Assembly (NCBI GenBank): GCA_037042915.1
Contig: CM073193.1
Coordinates: forward strand, 3,782,001-3,846,000
Length of the DNA: 64,000 nucleotides
Direction: 5' to 3'
Source of the DNA: Auricularia sp. M13
Taxonomy: Eukaryota; Basidiomycota; Agaricomycetes; Auriculariales; Auriculariaceae
The notes below the pieces were generated by a model. It searched no databases and was not told where the DNA came from. It was given only the letters and a program-made list of their open reading frames with translations. Numbering within the stretch: position 1 is the first letter of the stretch; each line of letters opens with the position of its first letter. Shown in pieces: positions 1 to 12,146 of this stretch. The translations under genes and the position numbers were made by a program.

Positions 1-1181
1 GAGCGGGAGGTGCAGAGTGCGGAGGATGATGGCGCGCGTGATGCGCGCGTACCGGAAGTCGTGCGAGAGGAGACGCGACAATGTGAATGCCATAGCCCGT
101 CGATGAGATGGGGGGCTTGACGCCGTGGCGTCGTCTGGCGTGAGCAATGCAAAGAGACAAGGGATGATTTGCTCGAAATATGCCTGCACAAAATCATAAG
201 CTTAGCTAGCCCCACCCGATGGAGGGACGTCTTACTGATACTTTCGCCCCGGCAGGGACCGCCGTGATGACTTTGGCGATGTGGTCAAGGCGGTCATAAG
301 GTGCATCCTCATGGTCATCGAAGTTGCTCAAAAGCGCATAGCACAGACCTTGCACGCCGCCTGGACGAAGCAGTTGCTGGCTTAGAAGGCCTGGGACAAC
401 TTTGCGCGCATGCAGCGGAATAGGCGGCGCCTCGCTCTGTTTTGTTGGAGGGGCAAGAAGGGATCCCAACGCAGATATGGTCCGCGATGGTGGAAGTCTG
501 CCTGTAGTCGGTAAACATGTTGTCGACAAGTTTCCGGCTTGCTTACACCGCTAATATCTGCAGCGTCTTGGTTTGAATGGTTGCGCGGGTTTCAGCTTCT
601 ATTCCTTCAGCCCAGCCCAGTGTGCAGCCGAGTCTGATAACATCGGGCAGGTGTTTTGTGACGATGTTCGTGGTAATATTGGTGTATTGCACTGTTACCC
701 CTGGTTGCTGGAGCGGCACAAGGAGCAATACACCGAGGGCAAATGCTAGCAAACGTTGAAGATGCAGTGCGGAGTCTGTCAAGTCGACAATATGGGATGT
801 AGATGGTAGACCGTCTGGCCATTTCGAAGACAAGCAGGCCAAGAGAGCGTTTGTTCCCCAATTGAAGACCAGTGAAACAAGCGTTTGGATCACAACCGAA
901 TCGCGAGTGCCCAGCAGAGGAACTGCGTCCGCGGATTGGACCTCGCTCTCTAGATGCGGCTGAAGATGCGTCAAAAGCGCCAGAGCACGCGTCGCTGTTT
1001 CCAGCCTTAGTTCCTCAAGCGAATAAGACTCCAGATCGTTGGCAAGCTCCCCAGTGGACGCATAGGACTGCAGTAGACGCGAACGCAGCACAGACTCAAG
1101 CGACTCCTTCCGCTCCTGTTGGCTCTGTTGGCCTGACAGGGCCGTGGCGGCTTTGAGCAGGGACGCCGTGTCTGCGGACAT
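1..1181 (-). CDS. RNA polymerase II assembly factor Rtp1/TANGO6 homologue (5' part, open at window start)
   Basis: The gene reads leftwards off the window edge, so only the N-terminal part is present. The start chosen is the ATG at 1181, giving MSADTASLLKAA; an in-frame ATG at 1289 would overlap the divergent VID27 start. Exon 1 (about 547-1181) has the LLGTRDSVVIQTLVSLVFNWG-type segment, and the exon around 206-480 reads GGVQGLCYALLSNFDDHED followed by LDHIAKVITAVPAG. The last part at 1-110 reads MAFTLSRLLSHDFRYARI. These blocks, in this order, match the HEAT-like repeats of Rtp1/TANGO6 as I remember the family, which in yeast helps RNA polymerase II subunits assemble and enter the nucleus. 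The call rests on remembered family motifs, not on an alignment. The start codons of this gene and VID27 lie only 100 bp apart. Confidence 0.62.
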
Positions 1182-1281
1182 GGCCGTGGGTGTGGGAGCG
1201 AAAGGCAAATGGCATGCGAACGAACTCCGCGCGTCATCGCTTGGCTTCGTTGTTCTCACTCGCGTCTCGCCCAAGCCCGCC

Positions 1282-4187
1282 ATGTTCATGCTACGCAGCC
1301 GTACGTCCCCGTCTCTCAGTCTTCAGAAGCGCGCGCAGATAACTGAATATGCGCAGTATTCGGCAAGGTCTGGAGTGAGCACGCCCAGTCTGCAATCCAG
1401 CAGGAGCACAGAGTCTGACCGCCCGCCCGGGTTAGATGACCCCAACCAGACCGAGATCTCGCAGATCTCTGGCGGGTCGCTGTACATCGTGCGCCCGGAC
1501 AGCGTCAAGGGTTCGCGCGAGTGCATGTGCGTCTGCGAGGCCAATGTGGCGTCTCCCGGCTGAATGCAATCCAGATTCAACAACGCTATGGCCGCCATCC
1601 GCCGCGTCCTCTCGCACGAGCACCAGTTCCAGCTCGTAATTACGCGCGTCTTCGAGGAAGGCGAAGAGCAGCTCCTGGAGGAGGAAGAGGAATGCCAGTG
1701 CTGTTCCACTCCGGGTCCGCTGCTTGTCTGACTCGCCCTGCAGCCGACCACGAGCGCGCTTTTCTCATCGACGAAGCCCTCGAGTTCCGTTCCAGTACCT
1801 TCGAGGGCGACCCGACGTTCCTCTGGCGCGACATCGACAGCCCCGAGGACTTGTTCGAATTCGTGGCCACCGGCACCAACGAGCCGACGGTGGCATTCTT
1901 TGAGACGGCCATGTACAAGGCCATGTACGAACGCAAGTACATGCAGAGCTCAGAGAACGCCACCGATGCCGATCTGGAGCAATTCGTCTACAAGTGCGCA
2001 CCATCTTTGACTAGTCGTACTTTGCAACTCACACGCGCCGTGCAGGCCCACCCCTAAGCCCACGGCCTCGCGCCAGACCAGCGGTGCTTCTGCTCCCACC
2101 TCTCCCGCCGGGTCCAAAATTCGGGCCAAACCCAACACTCAGGCACCCATTGGCACCGCTGGGGGTGTTGTCAAGCTTTCTGTCCCAGCCATGCTTTTCC
2201 ATTGGAACAAAGAGACTGGCCTATTTGAACCTCTGTCGGAAGAACCGGTTGAAGCACAACTCGTCGACATGTCAGGAACTTGTACGTGGACTCCTTCTGC
2301 CCTCCAAGGCCGAGTCTCTGACCGTATGCAGTCTGGATCATGGCAATTTCGGACGGCCATGCAATCGTCGGCCATGTTATGACATCCGATATTAATTTCC
2401 GCGGCCTTAAGGTTAGTTGTTGTTATTCCTCACGAACCGACGCTGACTCTAACATAGGCTCGACTTGCCTTCAATTGGAATCATGGGGACGCCGAAAATA
2501 TGGAGAGCTACGGCTTTATATTCCCCGACGAAGCAACCTTTGACCGCTTTGCCGAGGGGTTCGCCGCGGCGATGTGGGAGAGCACAAATGGAATGAGCAT
2601 CGACAAACTGAAGGTGCGTGTCCCGATATGCGCACTCATGTAAACGCTTAACGCTCCGGCAGGCTGCAGAGAAGGAATACATTTTGACCTCTCATCGCGA
2701 TGTGGAAATGCAAGATGCCGACGACGACAATGACGAAGACGATGAAGTATTGGATGTTCTTGCGGAGGACGACGAAGAAGAGTCAGGTAGTTTATATCTT
2801 TCAGAATTTATGTATCGTTATCTGACAATGGACGCACGCAGAGGTCGAGGAGCTGGCCCTCGAGGACTCTTCAGACGAAGATGCAGCCGAGAAGCTTCCG
2901 AAGGGTGTTCATAACTCGCACCTCACTGTCGGCTACAAGGATGGCCGTGCGTTTGTCGTTCGCGGTTCGTCGATTGGCGTGTTCAGCTCGGATGACCGTC
3001 GACTGCGCCATACGGGAACGGTCAGCACTGTGAAGACCGCGAAGGGAAAGAAGTTTGCGCCGAAGAAAGTATGTGAACTGCGTGGGTGGCATCACAAGTG
3101 CTCACTATGCATAGGTCATGTTGCACAACCAAGATTCGTCCATGATCCTCATGAAAGACGACGAGCCCCATTCGCTCTACCGTATGGATTTGGAGAGGGG
3201 TGAAGTCGTCGAGGAATGGAAGGTGCATGACGACGTGCAAGTCAGGGAGATCGCGCCCGACTCGAAATTCGCACAAAAACGGGCGAGCAGACAATCGTTG
3301 GCACGTCGCACAACGCGCTCTTCCGCATCGACCCGCGTGTATCGGGCAACAAGCTTGTGGACGGCGAGTTCAAGCAATATGCGACAAAGAACGCATTTTC
3401 TTCCGTCGCAACGACTGCGAACGGCCGGCTCGCCGTTGGGAGCGAGAAGGGAGACCTCAGGTTATTTGACACGATCGGCAAGAATGCAAAGACTGCCATG
3501 CCTCAGATGGGAGACCCCATTATTGGGGTGGATGTCACCGCTGATGGGCGCTGGGTTGTTGCGACGTGCAAGACGTACCTGCTCCTCATAGACACGCTCA
3601 TTGGGGAGGGCAGATACAAGGGCAGCCTTGGCTTCGATCGCTCTTTCCCTGCGGAGGCGAAGCCGTTCCCGCGCCGCCTGCAACTGAAGCCCGAGCACGT
3701 TGCCTACATGGGGTCGCAAGTTAATTTCAGCCCTGCTCGGTATGTCAATCGATTCTTCTTCATCCACCGACGGTGCTCATAATCTGCCCAGGTTTAACAC
3801 CAGCCAGAATTCGACGGAGACATCCATCATTACTTCTAGTGGTCGATTCGTCATCGCTTGGAATTTTGCCAAAGTCAAGCAGGGGAAATTCGACGCTTAT
3901 GAAATCAAACAGTGAGCTTTGTCAATCACGCTGAATGCAGTAACTCAGTTGTGCAGGTACCAAGACGCCGTTGTCCAGGATCAGTTCCGCTTTGGCGACG
4001 ACAAGAATATTGTGAGTAACGCAATGTGGTCTTGAACAAGGCCACTCATTCGATTTAGATCGTTGCACTGGAGGACAATGTCCTCATGCTGGACAAGAAG
4101 ACGCTCAAGAAGCCCACACGCACCTCGCTCGCGGGTCCCAGGAGGTCGAGCGGCAGAGGATCAGGGATTGTCAAGGCCGTGTATTGA
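1282..4187 (+). CDS. VID27: Vid27 family cytoplasmic protein
   Basis: A multi-exon gene starting MFMLRS at 1282 and ending KAVY-stop at 4187. The N-terminal half has [38 protein letters not shown] and [15 protein letters not shown], all characteristic of Vid27. An acidic stretch (about 2710-2790) is followed by a C-terminal WD-like beta-propeller region with [32 protein letters not shown] and [20 protein letters not shown]. In yeast the family is linked to vacuolar import and degradation of fructose-1,6-bisphosphatase; the biochemical role is unknown. Two oddities are visible. An intron near 1694-1743 keeps frame only with a GC donor. At 3275-3279 a run of five A breaks the frame inside a conserved block, where one more base would restore continuity. 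It is followed head-to-tail by AP-1 sigma after about 200 bp. Confidence 0.93.
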
Positions 4188-4390
4188 TAACCTACTAACG
4201 AACACTCACGCTTCATCTCGCGGTCTTTATACGTTTGGTAGACTCTTGTTCTCTTGTTGTATACTAGTAACGAGCTTGGGAGATACACTGAATCCTGATG
4301 AATTGGATCCATCGTCGCGCCCGGCGTGAATCTCCGGAAACGCCGCTTGACGCCGACGTCGCGTGTTGACTCTTTCCTCTGCCGTGCTCA

Positions 4391-5445
4391 ATGATCACCT
4401 ATATTCTCCTAGTGTCGCGCCAAGGTTGGCGTTCAGGCATGTGTGCTGTGATGGCCCACTGATTCGTCGATTAGGCAAGGTGCGCCTTGCGAAATGGTTC
4501 ACGACATTGCCGCCCAAGGCACGCCCGCTATCGTTCTCGAGTTCGGTCTGTCGCTCACTGTAATGTCCAGGCAAAGGCCAAGATTGTGAAGGAGGTCACA
4601 CAAGTATGCACTACTCGTCATATACAACGTGCGTGATGAGTAACCCGTATCCCAGCAAGTGCTCGCGCGACGTTCAAAGGCGCGCCCAAGTGATAGACGG
4701 AAGACTTCTGCAACGCTGACCTTGTCCGATCCTAGATGTGCAATGTGCTTGGTATGTCTCGCATTCCAACCCCTGATGAACTTGCTCACACGTTACGCAG
4801 AGCATCGAGGTACGCTCGTCAGAGGCGCCTACGAAAGGGACACTCGCTCACGAATGCATTCTACAGACAGCAAAGTTGTTTACAGACGCTATGCATCCCT
4901 GTTCTTTGTCTGCGGCATCGACGACTCTGACAATGAGGTCTATACTCCTTATTAGCGCAAGGCGAGTCAAAGCTGACCGGTCACGCAGCTCATCTGCCTG
5001 GAAATCATCCACCGCTACGTCGAGGTGCTCGACAGATACTTTGGAAACGTCAGTTGTATTTTCTGACTGTAATGCTGCTCGAATGCTGATAGCTTGTGTA
5101 GGTTTGCGAATTGGACCTGTAAGGATCGTCGCATTGCTTGGATAGCTTGCGCTCAAAGCCCACCTAGTATCTTTAATTTTCAAAAGGCCTATGCAATCCT
5201 CGACGAGCTCATCATTGCGGGTGAACTGCAGGAGAGCTCGAAGAAGCAGGTGTTACGCGTCGTACGTTCCAGGGCGCTGGAGAAACTGAGCCTGTGTTGA
5301 TATGTGTGCAGGTTGCGCAATCCGACTCTATCGAAGAGACCGAGAACAGTGAAGACACCCTGGCGCGCCTGGGGTCTCGCAGTGGTCAGTGTTCATCATA
5401 TGGCACGTAACGGTTGCTGACGATCATGTAGGTTTCACCTCGTAA
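4391..5445 (+). CDS. APS1: AP-1 clathrin adaptor complex sigma subunit (copy A)
   Basis: The small exon at 4391 encodes MITYILLVSRQ and is joined by an intron to GKVRLAKWFTTLPPK. Further short exons give AKIVKEVTQ, the segment [20 protein letters not shown], then EIIHRYVEVLDRYFGN, and finally IFNFQKAYAILDELIIAGEL followed by QESSKKQVLRVV. The tail ends SRSGFTS-stop at 5445. This is the complete longin-like fold of an AP sigma chain, about 160 residues, the usual family length. The QESSK motif and the charged tail favour sigma-1 (AP-1, trans-Golgi and endosome) over sigma-2. The coding part carries at least six short introns, more than the related gene at 12147-12842. Frame and splice sites look intact throughout. 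Confidence 0.93.
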
Positions 5446-7008
5446 TCGCTTGTACCTGCTATGATCGTGTATAGAATGATCAATTGACCCATCCAACCGC
5501 GTTTCCCGAGTACGCTCTGTCACAGTGACGTGTTGCTACGTCTGCGCCGTTCAGCAGTTCAGGTCTTCAGCGGAGGGAGACCCCTGGCAAAAGCTTGCTC
5601 TGTGCTTGCCTAGATGGTGACCCGCGACCGCGTTGCACGACGGCGCTCTCGCATTATGGCACGCACTGCTCTTTACTGAAGGATCATAGGCTCAAATATT
5701 TCATCCGAGATGATAGGAATCAGAAGATGCGCAGACAAATATTGACAAGCACATCTTCGGTGCTTAACATTGGGAATCAGGTCGGTCCAATGCCCACGTT
5801 TCGATCCATCGGATGCAGCACATTCCTTGGGCCCATCATCGCGAGTCGTTTCTTGCCCAACGGATCGCACCTGTTTGGCCATCTTCGACTCAGAACAACT
5901 GGCTCCAGGAGGTGCAAACAGAGGTGTGTGACTTGGTGCTTACTTGTAGCAAGTAGACGTAGCACAAAGGCCGGAACTTGTTGCCAATGCATCGCAGCCG
6001 CATGTGTCGTTATCACTGTCTCGGGGGTAACTGGTAAGTCCTCGGACTCGGAGGATGAATCAGTAAATATCTAAAAATAACGTGACAGAGATAAGCCCGA
6101 TGCCAAGATTGACCGCCAAGATATGATCGTCCACGTCGGCGGTTTGCGGATCGGGTTTCCTACTACATCTGGTGAGTTGTTAACACTCCTCATACAACGA
6201 TTACGTAGTTCACCAGAATGGCATAGTGCCTGTCTACCGGTCTGACAACACACATTGTCTCAGTCCTCAACCCATTCGTCGTTCCAGGTGGACCTCAGGT
6301 TAGATCTAAGGAGGAGAGGCTTGCAGTCGTCTTCACATCGCAGCACGACAGAGTTATATAACTCTCTGCGAGCTTCAGTAACCGATTATCTTGGTTCTGT
6401 GAACCGGGCTCATGCTAAGGTGAATAACTCAAACTTATAAATTGTTCAGACACATGTTGACTTGCGCTGAGGTTTCCCCTCCATGCACTGGAAGTTCTCC
6501 CAGTCCTCCGCTCCAGTAACAATGCATAGTATTTACTGGCGGGTCTAGTCAGTGCTGCATTGATTGGCGGCTCTAGACGCTCTTCCTTGGCCAGCTGTCT
6601 TGCGCGCCACTGACCTCTATTGATTAGCCGACCATATGCTCCTCAACTGGTACCGAATGCTGCCGCCCTTATCGACAATTGCCTTCGTATGATTTCGAGG
6701 GGCCCTACAGTCCATGCACTCCTGAAAATTACTCGAGTCGAGTGCTTCCTGATGTACACATCATGATTTTCACTATCCTAACCGATGAACGCATCAAGAC
6801 CTGCAAATCAATCGGTATTGGCCGTCGTGCGGGTTCAGCGGTCAGCCGTGCCTACGGCGGCAAACCGGCCGGGCCATGTGCAGCAGGTCTCCACAGCACT
6901 GGCAGCCTATGTAAACCAGCATGCCAAATCACGGGTACGTTTGAGTCTCCCTCCACTTCTACACCTTGCCCGTGTGCTTGAGCGTCTGCTCGCACAAGAT
7001 ACTTAGCC
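5446..7008 (+). other. Intergenic stretch with coding-like fragments, no gene recognised
   Basis: About 1.56 kb between AP-1 sigma and the peptide transporter. No family was recognised on either strand. Around 6090-6340 there is a short plus-strand run that looks coding: DKPDAKIDRQDMIVHVGG, then GLRIGFPTTS, a plausible 41-nt intron (about 6172-6212), then HQNGIVPVYRSDNT. In another frame it continues as LNPFVVPGGPQVRSKEERL. An acidic SSDSEDES segment lies just upstream near 6040. The pieces do not link into one clean reading frame by eye, so this may be a decayed or poorly resolved gene. The right end presumably holds the transporter promoter and 5' leader. Confidence 0.4.
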
Positions 7009-10000
7009 ATGTCTGCAGTGCAGGAGCTTCATAAGACAGCTTCACGCGACTCTTCGTTGGATAAGAAGGACCTTGAGAAAAGCCCAGCCGATTACCACGT
7101 CGATGTCGCGGTATGGTCGTTCACGCTGTCTCGACGTGTCCGAGGGCTGACCCGAGCGTGATCTTCAGCAAGTGACTGGGGCCGCATTCGACGACCCCAA
7201 CATCGACCTTGCCGCCATTTCCAACCTCGAGGATGATAGTCCATACCCTGAGGTGCGGCTTCAATGAGCTCGGACGCCGGACATTAACTTAGCGCCCAGG
7301 TCCGCGCCGCCGTCGCCAACACCGACGACCCCGATATGCCTGTCAACACCCTCCGCACCTGGGTCATTGGTACGTTGCCAAGCACCGACATGCAACGCTG
7401 GACTTACAGAGATAGGCGCTATCTGGGCCGTGATCGTACCTGGTTTGAACCAGTTCTTCTTTTTCCGATACCCGTCGGTCACCATTACTGGTCTCGTGGC
7501 CCAACTGTTGTCGTTCCCAATGGGTCGCCTCTGGGCCGCCGCGATGCCCAACTTTAAGATATTTGGATTGGAAGCCAATCCGGGGCCTTTCACCATCAAG
7601 GAGCACGTTCTGGTGACTATCATGGCGTCTGTTGGAGCGGCTCAGCGTATGCGGTCAGTTTAAAGACCGACTGGTTCACCCTGCATGCTAAATACGCTAA
7701 ATCCGGCTGTAGACGGATATCGTCGCCGTGCAACGTGTCTACTACAACCAGAACTGGAACTTCAGCTGTGAGTGGCAACGCGTTATTGGTGTCAGGACTG
7801 AGTCTTCGTTATAGATCAGTGGTTCATGGTCATGTCGACGCAATTGATTGGATTTTCAATTGGTGAGTCGCAGCAACCGGTCTCGAAAGCCTAACTGAGT
7901 ATTCGCAGGCGGCATCGCTCGTCGCTTCTTGGTTGACCCGCCTTCAATGAGTGTGTGATGTGATAGGTGGTATCGGCAGCGCCGCTGACCCAAACATAGT
8001 TTGGCCGGCAAATCTCGTCAATGCTGCTCTTTTCAACACGCTTCATTCACAACACTACGCTGGTATCGGTGACCGCGGCGGACTGAGCCGCGAACGCTTC
8101 TTCCTGTATGCGTTCGCGATTTCGGGTATCTGGTGTAAGCGCTTTTAGGACAATGGCCGAAATATCTCGCTCATCTTCTCCAGATTTCTTCCCAGGATAC
8201 ATTTTCTCTGCGCTTTCGTTCTTCTCCTGGGTCTGCTGGATTGCTCCAAACAACATCAAAGTGGTCAGTTAGCGTGTATCTCACGGGAATTGGTCTTCCG
8301 GATATCCATCGAGGGGCATGTCTCTGATAGTTTTCTCCCAGAACCACATGTTCGGCGTCGTTCACGGCCTAGGAATGAGCTTGTTTACTTTGCAAGTTGA
8401 ACTTTTTGTTTATCTGGAATTCCTCGCTCACATTTACTAGCGATTGGGCGCAAATCGCCTACATTGGTTCACCCTTAGCCACACCATGTGAGATTTCCTT
8501 CTGTGTCGATGTTTTTTTTTGCTTGATATGTTACAGGGTGGGCTGAGGCGAACGTGGCTGCTGGATTCCTCTTCTTCTTCTGGTTCTTGACACCCATCCT
8601 GTACTACACGAACACCTGGTACGCGAACCACGGGGAGGTGTGTCCTGGCTAACAGGGCCTCTAGGTATTCTCAGTACATGACGATTTCGAGTCGCACGTC
8701 CTACGATAACCAGGGCAACGCGTACGACGTCAAGCGCATTTTGAACCCAGACGCCACGAGTAAGCTTTCATTCTGAAGACTCAACATAATTTCTCATAGG
8801 GTTGTAGTCAATATGGCCGCGTACAAGGAGTATAGCCCGCTGTTCTTGTCGACTACTTTCGTATGTGCCGCATCTTGCTTGAAGCTGAATTTAATCAGTT
8901 CACTAAATCTACCGTCAGGCCCTCTCTTACGGGCTCTCCTTTGCGAGCATCACTGCGACCATTGTGCACGCCCTTCTCTACTTCCGCAAGCAGATATGGG
9001 TCCAGGCTCGCCGTGCACTTCACGAACAGCCTGATATTCACGCTCGCTTGATGTCCCGTTACCGGCAAGTTCCGGAGTGGTGGTATGGTGCGTGGCAAGG
9101 GGACACGAACCGCAGACACCGTCTCACATTTATTGTCTTGTCTTAGCCACCATCTTCCGTAAGCTATGTTTCTCTGCGACCCATGTTGTCGTCTGATCAG
9201 GATTGCAGTGTCGATGTTGGCGTTCGGTTTGATTTCTGTCCGCTGGCATCCATTTCTTGCCACCGAGTCCTTACTCACATATCTACGTTCCGCAGATCAT
9301 TGTCTGGCCAACGCATATGCCCGTCTGGGCATTTTTCATCGCGCTGATCATTTCCTTTGTCTACATTATCCCCGTCGGCATGATTCAGGCCATAACCAAC
9401 CAACAAATCGGTCTCAAGTACGTTAGAGGTCGCTCTCTAATTCGCTTGGATTGACAAAGTCCTTTCAGCGTCATCACTGAATTAATCATTGGTTACATGT
9501 TGCCTGGTCGTCCGATAGCAATGATGATGTTTAAGACCTGGTGCGTTTGTCTCCTCGACCTGGCGCGGCTTGCTGAAGTCGTGCTAGGGGCTACATTACG
9601 ATGGCACAGGTAAGGGATCACGATCGCTATTGATCAGACGTTATTGACTTGCTTCAGGCGTTGACATTTACATCGGACTTCAAGCTTGGTCATTACATGA
9701 AGGTCCCGCCGCGTCCGATGTTCTGGGCTCAGGTCGTCTGCACGATCATTGCGGGCACTGTTCAACTCGGAGTGCAGGCCTGGATGTTCAGCAACATCGA
9801 CAACATGTGCGACCCCAACCAGAAGAACGGTTTCATTTGCCCGAGCACCGAGGTATTCGGGACCGCGAGCATTATCTGGGGCGTGATCGGGCCCGCCTTG
9901 CAGTTCTCCAAGGGACAAATCTACTACGCGCTCAGCTTCTTCTTCCTCATCGGCGCTGTGTTGCCCCTCATTCCGTACGTTATGACGAAGAAGTACCCCG

Positions 10001-10526
10001 AGTCGTGGTGGCGTTATGTCAAGTAAGCCTGACTCAGTTTATCGTCGGAAGTTCCTCAGGGCCATCTCTAGCTTGCCCGTCATTTTCAACGGCACTGGCC
10101 TCATCCCGCCGGCGTCCGCCATCAACTACGTGCCCTGGACCATCGTCGGATTCGTCTTCCAGTATCTTATCCGCAGACGGTCGTTCGGCTGGTGGGCTAA
10201 GTATAACTGTGCGCACGCTTCTCCGCCTGCACGGGCGTGTCGGCTTACGCTCTCGCAGACGTTCTCTCGGCGGCACTCGACTCTGGTGTCGCCATCGCCA
10301 CTATCATCATCTTCTTTGCCCTCCAATTCCCCAAGAACGGTACCATTGGCAAGGACACGATCGCGAGCTGGTGGGGCAACTCGGTGTACATCAACACGGC
10401 CGATGGCCAGGGCCTGCCTCTCCTCCCAATCCCTGCCAAGGGTCACTTCGGGTGCGCTCTATTGAAGCCTTTGTACCTCACATACGCGTCGACTGACCTA
10501 CCCAATATAGCCCGGATACATGGTAA
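7009..10526 (+). CDS. OPT family oligopeptide transporter
   Basis: A multi-exon gene (more than ten introns) for a polytopic plasma-membrane transporter that imports small peptides with protons. The start at 7009 gives MSAVQELHKTASRDSSLDKK, an acidic hydrophilic N-terminus. Family landmarks follow in order: DDSPYPEVRAAV and NTLRTWVIG; GLEANPGPFTIKEH; VYYNQNWNFSYQWF; WPANLVNAALFNTLH; many hydrophobic helices; the conserved ITNQQIGLNVITELIIGY and KLGHYMKVPPRPMFWAQ; then PPASAINYVPW. The last exon joins to give GHFGPDTW-stop at 10526, the usual kind of OPT ending. All checked junctions keep frame, for example VITEL around 9420-9490 and MIWPAN at 7950-8000. Length is about 800 residues, normal for the family. 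It converges on the unknown gene at 11133-11833. Confidence 0.95.
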
Positions 10527-11132
10527 ATTCCAGTACCCAATGCCACGTCGTAGTACATTTGTACACCATAATTTAATATTGCACCCACACCTTTTTTAGC
10601 GACTTACGAGCCCGAGGCCTCTATTGAGCACTCAGAGCAGATCCATACTGATACATGCCTTTGAGCGACGAGGGAACCTTAAAGGGCGTGTGCGATATTC
10701 AGCGTCGTGATGTCTGTTCCGCCTGTGCGGATGCGCTGAGCGCAATCTGCTGCGAGAGGAGGAGCGGATCCATAGGCCGGGGTCCAGATGCTGAAATTAA
10801 GTACTGGCGTGCAATTCTCCTTCTCGATGGCTGCCTCCCTGAGCGGCAATCGCGTCGCAAGTGCAGATGCATTGAACGCGCACCTGACCAAACTGCGTTA
10901 CTCCGAGCGGTTCACATGCGAAGTGCTATAGAACAGGAAGTGCTATAGAACAGGAAGCATTATCTCGTCCCTCACGCAGATCCGCATTAGCCGCGGGAAT
11001 CGCGCGACAAGACCGATCGTCCTCGTCGAACGTCGGCAAAACCAGGGAATAATCTCGAGCCCCTTGCGAGACTATCAGATGTAAGAAGCCGTAGAGAGAC
11101 GATAGAGACACAGCGAACGGTGAGTTAGGCTG
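10527..11132. other. Intergenic region between convergent genes
   Basis: About 600 bp shared by the 3' flanks of the peptide transporter and the unknown minus-strand gene. It contains a perfect 17-bp tandem duplication at 10921-10954. Short open frames here show no family features and are not supported as genes. Confidence 0.6.
10921..10954. repeat. 17-bp perfect tandem duplication
   Basis: The unit aagtgctatagaacagg occurs twice head to tail with no mismatch. It lies in the 3' intergenic space between convergent genes and shows no sign of longer repeat structure. Confidence 0.9.
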
Positions 11133-11833
11133 TTACACGAGCTTTGTCGACCAAAGAGCATCTGACTGCCTTGCCTGCTCGCTTCCACGCCCGTACAATG
11201 CGGCCGCAACTGTCGGAGATCCGTCAGATTTCAGACAACACGTGCGAAGAGCATTGCAGATGACTCACCTGACTTGAGGATGGAGATCATCTGCAGGCGC
11301 GGGCCAAAGTCGCTGGTGAGGAGCGACATGTCCGCCATCTGGTTGATCCCAGCGAGGACGGCGCGGCGCCACTCGTCCGAGCGATGCTTATTGTTGACAG
11401 CGGCGAGCGTGTCTACCCACGCGCGGGCAGCAAGAACGCCTGCCATGCCGTCCGCGCGACCCAGGGCGAGAACGAGGTTGGTGACCCCGCCAATCGTGAC
11501 GGGGATCTCTTCGGAAGGGATCGTGACATGCATGAACGACAAGGCAGCGCGATTCGACCCGTCGTTTGGCACCTTTGGCGGCACGGTGGACACCGTTTCG
11601 CCTTCCTTGAGCTTGGGAGCCGCATCCACAGGTGCAGGGCGCGCGGAGCCTGTCGAGGATGGTACGGTAGTATGCTGAGCCACAAGCTTGAGCACCTGGT
11701 TAAGACTCATGCCGTCGCCGGGCTGGTTCGAGTCCAGCCAGTTCTTTGCAGCGTCGATGGCCGCATAAGTGTCTGTCCTCAGCGTTCCGGACGGCGCAGA
11801 CGCGAACAGAGACGAGGCGATTTGCTTTAGCAT
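11133..11833 (-). CDS. Protein of unknown function
   Basis: Two exons on the minus strand. Starting at the ATG at 11833, the protein reads MLKQIASSLFASAPSGTL, with a middle section rich in Pro, Ala and Thr, then MHVTIPSEEIPVTIGG and MADMSLLTSDFGPRLQ. The intron begins GTGAGT at about 11271, right after ISILKS. The second exon adds VAAALYGRGSEQARQ and ends STKLV-stop at 11133. An in-frame ATG at 11887 is possible but adds a basic, poorly formed N-terminus. Total is roughly 215 residues, with no signal peptide or membrane segment visible. I do not recognise the family. The consistent splice junction and the high-GC coding look support a real gene. Confidence 0.6.
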
Positions 11834-12146
11834 CGTGGGACGAAGACAAGTGGCGACGCGTCGGTTAGCGGACCGGGATTTGCACATAAGCGTGGCGCGG
11901 CATCAAATTTGCATGGCCGCTCGCTTTGGGCCAAAATACCGGCCAGACGGTGCATAACGCCTAAAGATGATAAGAAATATTCAGAATTTCATAGACTAAG
12001 ACGTTGTAGAGCCGTAGTCAATGACCAGTCACGCGTTTGGTATGGGAACTAGGAGTATTATGTAAGCCGTTGTTTTTCGGGTTCCCGGAATGGACGGAGG
12101 CTGTGCGTGTTGGTCATGTTTGCCAGTGGCTCAACACGCTCGTGGG
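11834..12146. other. Divergent promoter region
   Basis: About 310 bp between the start of the unknown minus-strand gene and the start of the second AP-1 sigma gene. It must serve both 5' ends. No distinct motif could be assigned by eye. Confidence 0.45.

Noticed and set aside
1181-1289. Rtp1 start at the ATG at 1289
   Set aside because: It would overlap the VID27 start on the other strand and adds a basic stretch without family similarity.
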